A DNA stretch of 64,000 nt from JAZDCJ01 sp036311985 (GTDB lineage: Bacteria; Actinomycetota; Actinomycetes; Actinomycetales; Micrococcaceae): assembly GCF_036311985.1 (NCBI RefSeq), contig NZ_JAZDCJ010000019.1. One strand, given 5' to 3'. Shown piece after piece: positions 52,312 to 60,338 of this stretch. Numbering within the stretch: the first letter of the stretch is position 1; the number at the start of each line of letters is the position of its first letter. The position numbers and the translations under genes are program-made. Under the pieces are notes generated by a model that was given only the letters and a program-made list of their open reading frames with translations, ran no database searches and was not told the origin of the DNA.

Positions 52312-52463
52312 GGTTCCTCCAGGGGGCGGTGCGGTGGCGTGCTCCCATTATGTCCTGCCGCCCGGCGGCCCGGGACCACCCGCTGGCGCACCCCTTGGAC
52401 GTCCCCGGGCCGCGGCGTAGAGTGGCGCTCACCATCACCCCGCCCCGCACCGAGGAGCAGGAC

Positions 52464-52979
52464 ATGACAGAGCACAGCAGACACTGGGGGGAACCGCGGC
52501 TCGAGCCCGTGGTCCTGCACGTCGCGGAGGCGCGCACCGCCGTCGTCCGGGGCGCGGGCATCGACGCCGGCGGGCTGCGCGGCTTCTTCGACACGGCGTT
52601 CGGGGCGCTCGGGGCGGTCCTCGCCCGGGAACAGCTCAGCCCCGTCGGCCCCGCCTTCTCGCTCTATCCGAGGATGCCCGCCGCCACGGTGGACCTCGAG
52701 GTCGGCTTCGCGATCGACCACCCGCTCGTCGGCCGGCACACGACGGAGTCGGGGCTCGTCGTCGAGCAGTCCAGGCTTCCCGCGGGCGCCGTCGCGACCG
52801 TCTCCCACGTGGGCTCCTACGACGGGCTCGGCGAGGCGTGGCAGGTCCTCGTGGACTGGGCGGCGCGGACCGGGCACGCCGCGGGGCTGCCGTTCTGGGA
52901 GGTCTACGTGACGGAGCCCGGCCCGGAAGCCGACCCGGACACGATGCGGACCGACCTCTACCTCCCGGTCAGCGGCTGA
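52464..52979 (+). CDS. GyrI-like/AraC effector-binding-domain protein
   Basis: 171 residues forming one SHS2-type effector-binding domain: a first strand-helix half (VLHVAEARTAVVRGAGI, GLRGFFDTAFGALGAVL) and a second (GLVVEQSRLPAGAVATVSHVGSYDGLGEAWQVLVDWA), ending MRTDLYLPV. Stand-alone members bind drugs or small molecules or act on gyrase; no DNA-binding domain is attached here. GAGGAG lies 7 bases before the ATG. Divergent from the 999-residue fusion gene. Confidence 0.85.
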   Translation: MTEHSRHWGEPRLEPVVLHVAEARTAVVRGAGIDAGGLRGFFDTAFGALGAVLAREQLSPVGPAFSLYPRMPAATVDLEVGFAIDHPLVGRHTTESGLVVEQSRLPAGAVATVSHVGSYDGLGEAWQVLVDWAARTGHAAGLPFWEVYVTEPGPEADPDTMRTDLYLPVSG

Positions 52980-53022
52980 CCCCACCTCGGAGAGCGACAG
53001 GACGGTGGCGACCGACGGGCCG

Positions 53023-54462
53023 TCAGCCGCCGGGCGCCACGCCGGGCCCCGCCGTCGCCGCGGCGCGGGTGCGCGGGGCCGCCAGCGCCACGCCGAGCAC
53101 GATGGCGGTGGCGAGCAGGAAGACCGCGGCGAACGGCGCGGCCGGTACCGCGGCGAACACGATGCCCGTCAGCGCGAGGGCGAGCGCCGCGCCCATCGAG
53201 TCGGCGATCGACAGCGCGGAACTGTTGGCGCCCTGCTGCCCGGGCGGCGAGGCGGCGAGCGTCATGACGCTCAGCCGCGGGTACATGAGCCCCATGCCGG
53301 CGCCCGCCACGGTCCACGCGGCGATCGCGACGGCGGCCGGCCAGTCGAGCAGCGTCGTCGCGAGCACGCCTGTGATGCCCGTCAGGACGAGCAGCGCCCC
53401 GCCGGCGACGGCGCGCGTGTGGTCCAGTCGCCCGCCCAGCCGGCCCTGGACCGCGGACGCCCCCGCCCAGCTCAACGCGGCCCCCGTCAGCGCGAGCCCC
53501 GCGAGCGAGGCGGGGAACGCGTAGCGCTCCATCAGGAGGTAGGGAAGGTACACCTCGGCGCCGAGGAACCCGGCGGAGACGGCGCCCCGGACCAGGATGA
53601 CGGTGGGCAGGCCCCGGCGCGCGGTCAGCGTCCCGGGCGGCACCAGGCGGCGCAGCGCGGCGAGGGCCGCGGCCGCTGCGGCCACCGACCACAGGGCCGC
53701 GGGCCACGGGAGCGCACCGACGCGGTCCAGGGCGAGGACGGCCACCGCGGCGAGCACCGACCAGAGCAGTCGGGTCCGTGGGCGGGTCGCGCCCGCCCTG
53801 GCCCCGCCGGGCGCGGCCTCTCCGGGCCGGGGATCGGGGAGAGGTCGGGACTCCGGGGCAGGCCGCGGCGGCAGGGCGGCGAGGGAGGGCCTCACGAGCA
53901 GCAGGGCGGCCGCGACGAGCACGACGACGCCGAGGAAGACCCAGCGCCAGCCGACGGTCTCCGCCGTCGTCCCCGCCACGAACGGGCCGATCATCGAGGG
54001 CACGACCCAGGCGGCCGCGAAGGCGGCGAAGATCTGCGGATGGAGGGCGCCCGGGTAGATCCGGGCGACCACGACGTACAGGGCCACCGTGATGCCCCCG
54101 CCGCCGAGCCCCTGCAGGAGGCGCCCCGCGACGAGGACCTCCATGCCGGGGGCGAGTCCGCACACGAGCAGCCCGGCGCTGAACAGGAGCGACGCGGCGT
54201 AGAGCGGTCCAGTGGGTCCGGTGCGGTCGGCCCACGCACCCGCGGCGACCATGCCCACGACCCCTGCGGCCAGGGGTCCGGCGAAGGCCAGGGCGTAGAG
54301 CTGCGCCCCGCCGAGCTCCGCGCTGACGACGGGCATGATCGTGGTGACGGCGAGCGACTCGAACGCGGCCAGGAAGACCAGGACGAACGAACCGACCGTC
54401 GTGGCGGCGAGGCCCGGGGCCAGGATGCCGCTCCGGGGCGGGCCGGAATGCGGCGTGTCCAT
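53023..54462 (-). CDS. MFS transporter, drug:H+ antiporter type
   Basis: 479 residues. The start ATTVGSFVLVFLAAFESLAVTTIMPVVSAELGG is typical of DHA-type efflux pumps, followed by GAWADRTGPTGPLYAASLLFSAG (motif A) and GRLLQGLGGGGITVALYVVV (motif C-like). About thirteen hydrophobic segments can be counted, with a cytosolic Pro/Arg-rich loop around 205-225. Substrate unknown. Single gene, 37 bases from dnaB. Confidence 0.88.
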   Translation of the reverse strand: MDTPHSGPPRSGILAPGLAATTVGSFVLVFLAAFESLAVTTIMPVVSAELGGAQLYALAFAGPLAAGVVGMVAAGAWADRTGPTGPLYAASLLFSAGLLVCGLAPGMEVLVAGRLLQGLGGGGITVALYVVVARIYPGALHPQIFAAFAAAWVVPSMIGPFVAGTTAETVGWRWVFLGVVVLVAAALLLVRPSLAALPPRPAPESRPLPDPRPGEAAPGGARAGATRPRTRLLWSVLAAVAVLALDRVGALPWPAALWSVAAAAAALAALRRLVPPGTLTARRGLPTVILVRGAVSAGFLGAEVYLPYLLMERYAFPASLAGLALTGAALSWAGASAVQGRLGGRLDHTRAVAGGALLVLTGITGVLATTLLDWPAAVAIAAWTVAGAGMGLMYPRLSVMTLAASPPGQQGANSSALSIADSMGAALALALTGIVFAAVPAAPFAAVFLLATAIVLGVALAAPRTRAAATAGPGVAPGG

Positions 54463-54499
54463 GCGCCGACTCTAGCGCCGCCCGGACGCGGGTGCCGAA

Positions 54500-55873
54500 C
54501 TAGAAGCCGCCGCCCTCGCTCGCCATGTTGTTGAAGCGCTGGTAGTGCCCCTGGAACGCGACGACGATGGTCTTGGTGGGGCCGTTGCGGTTCTTGGCCA
54601 CGATGATGTCCGCCTCGCCGGCCCGCGGGGACTCCTTGTCGTAGACGTCCTCGCGGTGCAGCAGGATCACCATGTCGGCGTCCTGCTCGATCGAGCCCGA
54701 CTCGCGCAGGTCGGAGACCATGGGGCGCTTGTCCGTGCGCTGCTCCGAACCACGGTTGAGCTGGGACAGGGCGACGACCGGCACGTCGAGCTCCTTGGCG
54801 AGGAGCTTGAGCGCACGCGAGAACTCGGAGACCTCCTGCTGGCGGGACTCGACGCGCTTGCCGGAGCTCATGAGCTGGAGGTAGTCGAGCACCACGAGCT
54901 TGAGGTCGTGGCGCTGCTTGAGCCGGCGGCACTTGGCGCGGATCTCCATGAGCGACATGTTCGGCGAGTCGTCGATGAAGAGCGGCGCCTCGTTGAGCCG
55001 GCCCATCGTGGTGGCGATCTTGCCCCACTGCTCGTCCTTGATGGTGCCCTTGCGCAGGTCCTGCAGCCCGATGCTCGCCTCCGCCGAGAGCAGGCGCATC
55101 GCGATCTCGTTGCGGCCCATCTCGAGGGAGAAGACGACGGTCGTGAGGTTGTTCTTGATGGCCGCCGAACGGGCGATGTCGAGCGAGAACACCGACTTTC
55201 CGACGGCGGGGCGCGCGGCGACGACGATCATCTGGCCGCCGTGCAGGCCCTGCGTGAGCTCGTCGAGCTCGTAGAGCCCCGTGGGGACGCCCGTCATGCC
55301 CTCCCCGCGGCTGCCGGCGGACTCGATCTCGTCCACCGTGCTCTCCATGACGTCCCGCAGCGGCACGTAGTCCTCGGCCGTGCGGCGCTCGGCGACGGCG
55401 TAGATCTCCGCTTGCGCCTGGTTGACGATCTCGTCGACCTCGCCGTCGTGGGAATAGCCCATCTGGACGATCTTGGTGCCGGCGTCGACGAGGCGCCGCA
55501 GGACGGCGCGCTCGCGGACGATCTCCGCGTAGAAGCCCGCGTTGGCCGCCGTGGGCACGGACTGGATGAGGGTGTGCAGGTAGGCGGGGCCGCCGATGCG
55601 GGAGATCTCGCCGCGCTTGGTGAGCAGGTCCGAGACGGTGACCGCGTCGGCGGGCTCGCCGCGGCCGTAGAGGTCGATGATGGCCTCGAAGATCGACTCG
55701 TGGGCCGGGCGGTAGAAGTCGATCCCGCGGAGCACCTCCACGCAGTCGGCGATGGCGTCCTTGGAGAGCATCATCCCGCCGAGCACGCTCTGTTCGGCGA
55801 CGAGGTCCTGCGGCGGGGTGCGCGCGAGGTCGGCGTCCCTCGATCCGCCCTGTTCGGTCTGCGCCAGTGACAC
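54500..55873 (-). CDS. dnaB: Replicative DNA helicase
   Basis: 457-residue RecA-type hexameric helicase that unwinds DNA ahead of the replisome. N-terminal domain (VLGGMMLSKDAIADCVEVL), linker helix, then Walker A RPAVGKS (221-227), STVVFSLEM-like strand, Walker B VVLDYLQLM, and VALSQLNRGSEQRTDKRPMVSDLRESGSIEQDAD. No intein is present, unlike many actinobacterial DnaB. GTG start with GAAAGGAACGGC upstream. Its 540-bp upstream gap holds several DnaA-box-like sequences. Confidence 0.96.
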   Translation of the reverse strand: MSLAQTEQGGSRDADLARTPPQDLVAEQSVLGGMMLSKDAIADCVEVLRGIDFYRPAHESIFEAIIDLYGRGEPADAVTVSDLLTKRGEISRIGGPAYLHTLIQSVPTAANAGFYAEIVRERAVLRRLVDAGTKIVQMGYSHDGEVDEIVNQAQAEIYAVAERRTAEDYVPLRDVMESTVDEIESAGSRGEGMTGVPTGLYELDELTQGLHGGQMIVVAARPAVGKSVFSLDIARSAAIKNNLTTVVFSLEMGRNEIAMRLLSAEASIGLQDLRKGTIKDEQWGKIATTMGRLNEAPLFIDDSPNMSLMEIRAKCRRLKQRHDLKLVVLDYLQLMSSGKRVESRQQEVSEFSRALKLLAKELDVPVVALSQLNRGSEQRTDKRPMVSDLRESGSIEQDADMVILLHREDVYDKESPRAGEADIIVAKNRNGPTKTIVVAFQGHYQRFNNMASEGGGF

Positions 55874-56417
55874 GCCGTTCCTTTCGCCCGCTGCCCCGGG
55901 GCCGCCGGCGGCGGGCCCATGATGCCCTCCCCAGTATCCCAGCCGCCGCCGCGCGCAGGGAGCGGCATGGACGGCTGTGGATAGTGGTGGAGTGCTGTCA
56001 CCCTAGCCCCTCTCCCGCCCGTTCCCAAGACAGTTATCCACAGCCCATGTGGAGAAGCTGTGGGAAGAGGGGCCCGTTATGTGCACAGCTTGGGGAGGAA
56101 GCTGTGGATGAAATGCCAATTTCAGAATCAATCCGGCTCTGACTAGGTAAAACATCCTCTGCTAGCTGTTGGTGGAAGAAAGTTTGTCATCAACATTCAG
56201 GTGCCACTTGCAGGTTTCGTTGGGGAAAACCCTCCGCTGGAACGGCGTTCTCCACAGGTGACCGGCCGGTATCCACAGACACGCCCGGGATCTGTGCACG
56301 AACGGCCGGGCGTGTGGTTGTTCCGGGCGTCCCGGCGCTGGGATACTGGGGCATGGCCGATCCCGAAGCCCGTGGGCCCCGTCCCGGGCGGGAATCAACG
56401 ACGCTGGGAGCCCCGAC
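55874..56417. promoter_or_regulatory. dnaB upstream gap with a cluster of DnaA-box-like sites
   Basis: 544 bases between divergent dnaB and the L7/L12-CTD gene. Sites: TGTGGATAG 55976-55984 (minus), TTATCCACA 56034-56042 (perfect, plus), TGTGGAGAA 56048-56056 (minus), TGTGGATGA 56103-56111 (minus), TTCTCCACA 56248-56256 (plus), GTATCCACA 56269-56277 (plus). The five imperfect ones match 8 of 9. Between the third and fifth lies a noticeably AT-richer stretch (about 56108-56215). No gene is supported here. Confidence 0.65.
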
Positions 56418-56927
56418 ATGGAACTGATGGCCACGATCCTCATCTGGACGGCGCTGATCGTCGGCGCAGCCGCCCTCATCCGCTGGGTGTTCGTCACGCG
56501 GCCCCGCAACGAGCTCAACGAGGCCGACGTCTACATCCAGCGGCTCAATGCGGAGGCCGCGCAACACCAGCTCGACGACGCACGCAAGGCCGACGAGCTC
56601 CGCCGGGCCACGACCGAGCGCACGCTCGCCGCCCAGCGCGCGGCACGGGAGCGCAGCGGCCGGCCGGAGGTGCCCACCACGCGCGGACCCGGCATCAGCG
56701 CCTCGCGGACCTCGGCCGAGGCGGCTCCGAGCGACCCGACGGCTTTCGGGCGGCGCACGGCGGTCGATCCGACGGCGGCCCCGAGCGCCTCCAACGCCGA
56801 CTACCAGGCGGTCCTCGAACTCGTGCGGCGGGGCCAGCACATCGCCGCGATCAAGAAGGTCCGCCAGGACACGGGGATCTCGCTGACCGAAGCCAAGCAG
56901 TTCATCGACTCGCTCGCGGGGAAGTAG
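56418..56927 (+). CDS. Membrane-anchored protein with a ribosomal L7/L12-like C-terminal domain
   Basis: 169 residues. One N-terminal membrane helix (about 3-22) is followed by a charged, probably coiled segment (LNEADVYIQRLNAEAAQHQLDDARKADELRR) and a low-complexity Ala/Pro/Arg linker. The final ~45 residues (YQAVLELVRRGQHIAAIKKVRQDTGISLTEAKQFIDSL) match the L7/L12 C-terminal fold. In L7/L12 this domain recruits GTPase factors; its use on a membrane protein is unclear. GGGAG precedes the ATG. Confidence 0.78.
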   Translation: MELMATILIWTALIVGAAALIRWVFVTRPRNELNEADVYIQRLNAEAAQHQLDDARKADELRRATTERTLAAQRAARERSGRPEVPTTRGPGISASRTSAEAAPSDPTAFGRRTAVDPTAAPSASNADYQAVLELVRRGQHIAAIKKVRQDTGISLTEAKQFIDSLAGK

Positions 56928-56976
56928 CGCCGGACCGGGAACCGCTTCCCCGACGGGTTCCTCGACGAACCTCGTC

Positions 56977-57483
56977 CTAGACGAACGTCTCGGAGTGGAG
57001 GCGGCGGAACGCCGAGCCGTGGAAGACGAGCGGCGCGTTCGCCCCGTCGTGCGTGGCGTGGCCGTGGACGCGCAGCAGGACGACGGTGTGGTCCCCGGCC
57101 GGGATCTCCTGCTCGATGCTGCAGTCAAGCCACAGCGAGGCGTCGTGGAGGAAGAGGGCGCCCTCGTCCGTGGAGTCGAGCCGGAGCCCGGCGAAGCGGT
57201 CCCCCGACTTCGAGGCGATCTGCTTGCAGACGCCGTCGTGCCCCTCGCCGAGGATCGAGACGCCGATGCGGGCCGAGTCGCGCAGCTTCGGCCACGTGCG
57301 GGAGCTGTTCTGGGCGGAGAACAGGACGAGCGGGGGCTCGAGCGAGACGCCGACGGTGAAGGACGAGGCGACGATCCCCTGCGGCTGGTCGTCGACGATC
57401 GCGCACAGCGCGGCGATCCCGGACGGGTGCTGGGCAAAGGCGTTGCGCAGGGTATTGGGGCTGAGGTCCTGGGACAGGGACAT
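56977..57483 (-). CDS. Flavin reductase-domain protein
   Basis: 168 residues of the split-barrel FMN-binding flavin_Reduct family. Seen: AFAQHPSGIAALCAIVDDQPQGIVASSFTVGVSLEPPLVLFSAQNSSRTW (FMN and dimer contacts) and the GDHTVVLLRVHG strand near the end. It may supply reduced flavin to a monooxygenase, or reduce a substrate itself; no monooxygenase gene is adjacent. ATG 57483 follows GGAGGAAGCC. Two dyads lie just upstream. Confidence 0.87.
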   Translation of the reverse strand: MSLSQDLSPNTLRNAFAQHPSGIAALCAIVDDQPQGIVASSFTVGVSLEPPLVLFSAQNSSRTWPKLRDSARIGVSILGEGHDGVCKQIASKSGDRFAGLRLDSTDEGALFLHDASLWLDCSIEQEIPAGDHTVVLLRVHGHATHDGANAPLVFHGSAFRRLHSETFV

Positions 57484-57491
57484 GGCTTCCT

Positions 57492-57530
57492 CCGGTGTGC
57501 GGCACACCGGGGCGCGCACCCTCAGGGTGC
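57492..57530. promoter_or_regulatory. Two adjacent dyads upstream of the flavin reductase gene
   Basis: CCGGTGTG-CGG-CACACCGG (57492-57510) and GCACCCT-C-AGGGTGC (57516-57530) are both perfect. The first lies within the probable leader, 9 bases before the start codon, and could fold in RNA and hinder translation; the second is a plausible repressor operator. Confidence 0.45.
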
Positions 57531-57732
57531 ACCGTCGATGCGCGGTACTTGCCGCACCGGGGCATCCGGCCGGCCGAATCATCACCTGGAGCACCCCACT
57601 ACCGTGAGAGGGTTGCCGGCCGACGAGCCAGGGCTTGGATGTCGACACTCTTGATTCACCACCAACGCTAGGCACACCCGGACGGGCGGGTCAAAGGTCG
57701 GCGCAACATTTCGCAAGGAGGGCCCGAACGCG

Positions 57733-57767
57733 GAAGGACCCCCGTCCACCAGGGACGGAGGTCCTTC
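57733..57767 (-). terminator. rplI terminator hairpin
   Basis: Stem GAAGGACC/GGTCCTTC extended by CCGTCC/GGACGG with one mismatched pair and an ACCAG loop, 33 bases beyond the rplI stop. It ends the rpsF-ssb-rpsR-rplI operon. Confidence 0.8.
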
Positions 57768-57799
57768 ACGGGCTCCGGAGAGGCTCCGGGACCGGGATG

Positions 57800-58258
57800 C
57801 TACTTCTTCTTCGCCGGGACGACCTGCAGGTCGATCGTGGCGGAGACGTCCTCGTGCAGGCGCACGGTGGCCTGGTAGTTGCCGAGCGACTTGATGTGCT
57901 CCGGCAGCTCGACCTTGCGCTTGTCGATGGATCCGAGGCCGGCCGACTCGACGGCCTTCGCGACGTCCTCGGCCTTGACGGTGCCGAACAGGCGTCCGGA
58001 CTCGCCGGCCTTGACGGTCAGCTTGACCGGCTTGCCGGTCAGCGACGCGGCGAGCTGCTGCGCATCCTCGAGGGAGGCAACGGCGCGCGCGGCGCGGGCG
58101 GCCTTGATCGACTCGACCTGCTTCTCGCCGCCCTTGGTCCAGGTGATGGCGAAGCCGCGGGGGAGAAGGTAGTTACGGGCGTAACCGTTCTTCACCTCGA
58201 CGATGTCGCCAGCGGTGCCAAGACCCGTCACTTCGTGGGTCAGAATGAGCTTTGCCAT
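57800..58258 (-). CDS. rplI: 50S ribosomal protein bL9
   Basis: 152 residues. N-terminal rRNA-binding domain MAKLILTHEVTGLGTAGDIVEVKNGYARNYLLPRGFA carries the family signature; a long connecting helix and the C-terminal domain ending TIDLQVVPAKKK follow. It binds domain V-proximal 23S rRNA and helps keep frame. Last gene of the operon, 17 bases after rpsR. Confidence 0.97.
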   Translation of the reverse strand: MAKLILTHEVTGLGTAGDIVEVKNGYARNYLLPRGFAITWTKGGEKQVESIKAARAARAVASLEDAQQLAASLTGKPVKLTVKAGESGRLFGTVKAEDVAKAVESAGLGSIDKRKVELPEHIKSLGNYQATVRLHEDVSATIDLQVVPAKKK

Positions 58259-58275
58259 GGTGTGTTTCCCCTTCC

Positions 58276-58515
58276 CTAGCCGCGGCCAGCGCCGGAGTAA
58301 GGCAGCAGGGCAACCTCGCGCGCGTTCTTGATGGCCTGGGCGATCTTGCGCTGCTCCTGGACGGAGACGCCGGTCACGCGACGGGCACGGATCTTTCCGC
58401 GGTCGGAGATGAACTTGCGCAGCAAGGCGACGTCCTTGTAGTCGATGACGGTGATGTCAGCGGCCTTCAAGGGATTGGACTTTGGTTTGGGCTTACGGAG
58501 TTCAGCCTTAGCCAT
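58276..58515 (-). CDS. rpsR: 30S ribosomal protein bS18
   Basis: 79 residues. Core DYKDVALLRKFISDRGKIRARRVTGVSVQEQRKIAQAIKNAREVALLPY is canonical. There are no cysteines, so this is the zinc-independent form. It pairs with bS6 on the platform of the small subunit; the S6:S18 complex is also the likely autoregulator of this operon. GGAGCTCC-type site upstream. Confidence 0.97.
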   Translation of the reverse strand: MAKAELRKPKPKSNPLKAADITVIDYKDVALLRKFISDRGKIRARRVTGVSVQEQRKIAQAIKNAREVALLPYSGAGRG

Positions 58516-58582
58516 CGTGGAGCTCCTTTATCAGGTGGAGCCCGCAGAACTGTTCTGCGGGATGGTGGATATATCTAGGTGT

Positions 58583-59167
58583 TTAGAAGGGCGGTTCGTC
58601 GTTGCCCGGGTTGCTGCCCCAGCCGCCGCTGCCGGCGGTCGAGGGAGAGGACCAGGGGTCCTCGGCCGGGGCGTTGTTCCAGCCGCCGGAAGACGCGCCG
58701 GAGCCCGCGCCGGCGTTGCCGCCGCCGAAGCCTCCCGCGTTGCCGCCGCCGAATCCGCCGGAGTTTCCTCCGTCGAACCCGCCGCCGCCACCGCCGCCAC
58801 CGCGCTGGACGCGCTTGACGGTCGCGGAGGCGTACCGCAGCGAGGGGCCGATCTCGTCGACCTCAAGCTCGATCACGGTGCGCTTTTCGCCTTCCTTGGT
58901 TTCGTAGGAACGCGACTTCAGCCGGCCCTGGGCGATGACGCGCATGCCCTTGGTCAGCGTCTCGGCGACATTCTCGGCAGCCTCGCGCCACACCGACGCG
59001 CGGAGGAACAGCGTTTCGCCGTCCTTCCACTCGTTGCTCTGGCGGTCGAAGGTCCGGGGGGTCGAGGCAATGGTGAAGTTCGCCACTGCGGACCCCGACG
59101 GGGTGAAACGAAGTTCCGGGTCGCCGGTGAGATTACCGATGACCGTGATGACGGTCTCGCCTGCCAT
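58583..59167 (-). CDS. ssb: Single-stranded DNA-binding protein
   Basis: 194 residues. OB fold (~1-110: ETVITVIGNLTGDPELRFTPSGSAVANFTIAS, ...ASVWREAAENVAETLTKGMRVIAQGRLKSR), a Gly/Asn-rich linker with repeated GGFGGGNAG units (~120-165), and the acidic protein-docking tip GNDEPPF. It binds ssDNA at replication forks and recruits partners through the tip. Sits between rpsF and rpsR as usual. Confidence 0.97.
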   Translation of the reverse strand: MAGETVITVIGNLTGDPELRFTPSGSAVANFTIASTPRTFDRQSNEWKDGETLFLRASVWREAAENVAETLTKGMRVIAQGRLKSRSYETKEGEKRTVIELEVDEIGPSLRYASATVKRVQRGGGGGGGGFDGGNSGGFGGGNAGGFGGGNAGAGSGASSGGWNNAPAEDPWSSPSTAGSGGWGSNPGNDEPPF

Positions 59168-59208
59168 GGTGCCTCCTCTGGTCGGTTTCTACTGCGGTTC
59201 CGCGCAGA

Positions 59209-59514
59209 CTACTCTGCGGAGACCTTCTGGTCTTCCGGGCGGATGATCTTGGTGCGCAGGATCGTCTCGGTGAGAGACAGCTGGCGGTCAAGCTCGGCGG
59301 AAGTGGCCGGGGTGGCGGTGAAGTTGACCACGGCGTAGATCGCCTCGGTCTTCTTCTTGATCTCGTAGGCCAGACGACGGCGGCCCCAGATGTCGACGTT
59401 GTCGATGGTCCCGCCATCGTTGCGGACGACGTCCAGGAACTTGCCGAGGGTCGGCTCCACGGTACGCTCGTCGACCTCGGGGTCGATCAGTACCATCAGC
59501 TCGTAAGCACGCAT
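59209..59514 (-). CDS. rpsF: 30S ribosomal protein bS6
   Basis: 101 residues: MRAYELMVLIDPEVDERTVEPTL start, RRRLAYEIKKKTEAIYAVVNFTA core strand pair, and the short acidic tail QKVSAE. It forms a heterodimer with bS18. AAAGGAGGTGGGTTCAC precedes the ATG, and that Shine-Dalgarno can pair with an upstream CCTCCT (see leader). First gene of rpsF-ssb-rpsR-rplI. Confidence 0.97.
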   Translation of the reverse strand: MRAYELMVLIDPEVDERTVEPTLGKFLDVVRNDGGTIDNVDIWGRRRLAYEIKKKTEAIYAVVNFTATPATSAELDRQLSLTETILRTKIIRPEDQKVSAE

Positions 59515-59570
59515 GTGAACCCACCTCCTTTGGGCTAAACGGTCACGGTCTTTCCGTAACAGGAGGTTCT
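59515..59570 (-). promoter_or_regulatory. rpsF leader, candidate S6:S18 autoregulatory element
   Basis: In the mRNA sense the leader reads CCUCCU (59566-59561), then a small hairpin ACGG-AAAGA-CCGU (59557-59545), then a CCG-containing strand, then the Shine-Dalgarno AGGAGG (59529-59524). The two outer hexamers are exactly complementary, so the leader can hide its own ribosome-binding site. S6:S18 is known to bind rpsF leaders that present a CCG; this fits that type. Confidence 0.6.
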
Positions 59571-59708
59571 TTGCGTTGGCTGTCCCGCCGGCCCGCGAAC
59601 CGGGCACGGCACAAACAGCCTGAACCATCCTACCGGATGCCTCCCGATCCACCCTAAACGCCCGGGCGCCGCCGCGGGACGCCTGTGAGGGGCCTTCCGC
59701 AGGGCGCC

Positions 59709-60272
59709 CTACGCGGCTCCCCCGCCCGCCATCCAGTCCGGCAGCAGCAGTCCCATGCAGACGGCGTCGATCCGCTGCCCGTCGTAGACGAGGGCCGCCC
59801 GGCGGAGGCCCTCGACCTCGAACCCGGCCTTCTCGTAGACGCGCTGCGCCCGCGGGTTGAAGGCGTAGACCTCGAGGCCGATCCGGAACAGCTCCGTCTC
59901 GGTGAAGGCGTAGCCGAGCAGCGTGCGCAGCGCCGCGGTGCCCAGGCCGCGGTCCCGCCCGCCCGGCCCGATGAGCATGCGCAGGTTGCAGGACTGGTTG
60001 GCCGGCTCCCACTCGTTGAGCACGATCTCCCCCACGCAGCCCCCGCCCTCCGCGTCGACGACGGCGAGGTCGAGCCGGTCGGGCTGCGCGGCGCGGCCGC
60101 GGTAGCAGGCGGCCGTCGCCTCGTCGATCCGGGGCGAGGCCGCCGCGGCCGCCGCGGAATCGTGCACGGATCCGGTCAGCCGCAGCACCTCGGGGTCGGC
60201 GAGCACGGGGCCCATGGCCTCGATGTCCTCGTCCGTGAACGGACGCAGCAGCACGGGCCCGCCGTCGAGCAC
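59709..60272 (-). CDS. GNAT-family N-acetyltransferase (RimJ/RimL-like)
   Basis: 187 residues. N-terminal VLLRPFTDEDIEAMGPVLADPEVLRLTG, acetyl-CoA loop IGPGGRDRGLGTAALRTLLGYAF, and C-terminal VYAFNPRAQRVYEKAGFEVEGLRRAALVYDGQRIDAVCMGLL. The pattern matches RimJ/RimL-type acetylation of protein N-termini, drugs or polyamines; substrate unknown. GTG start, 66 bases after the M18 peptidase stop. No good ribosome-binding site, so the start is uncertain. Confidence 0.88.
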   Translation of the reverse strand: MLDGGPVLLRPFTDEDIEAMGPVLADPEVLRLTGSVHDSAAAAAASPRIDEATAACYRGRAAQPDRLDLAVVDAEGGGCVGEIVLNEWEPANQSCNLRMLIGPGGRDRGLGTAALRTLLGYAFTETELFRIGLEVYAFNPRAQRVYEKAGFEVEGLRRAALVYDGQRIDAVCMGLLLPDWMAGGGAA

Positions 60273-60338
60273 GGGCTTGTGCGCGAACGCCGTCCCTGCC
60301 CGTCCACCATCCGCCGTCCCTTCCCGTCCGCCGCGCCG

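Larger units (their letters stand above)
57484..57799. other. Gap between flavin reductase and rplI
   Basis: 316 bases. It holds two dyads next to the flavin reductase start and the rplI terminator at the other end. I tested it for an FMN riboswitch-like layout and did not find one. No gene seen. Confidence 0.6.

Noticed and set aside
49258..52467. A 1069-codon plus-strand frame opposite the kinase-aminotransferase fusion
   Set aside because: Antisense shadow; Arg/Gly-rich with no family features.
55874..56417. Chromosomal origin oriC
   Set aside because: The DnaA-box cluster is origin-like, but dnaA, dnaN, recF, rpmH and parAB are absent nearby, so I report it as a DnaA-binding locus and not as oriC.
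57484..57799. FMN riboswitch before the flavin reductase gene
   Set aside because: The conserved six-stem layout and signature loops were not found; only simple dyads are present.
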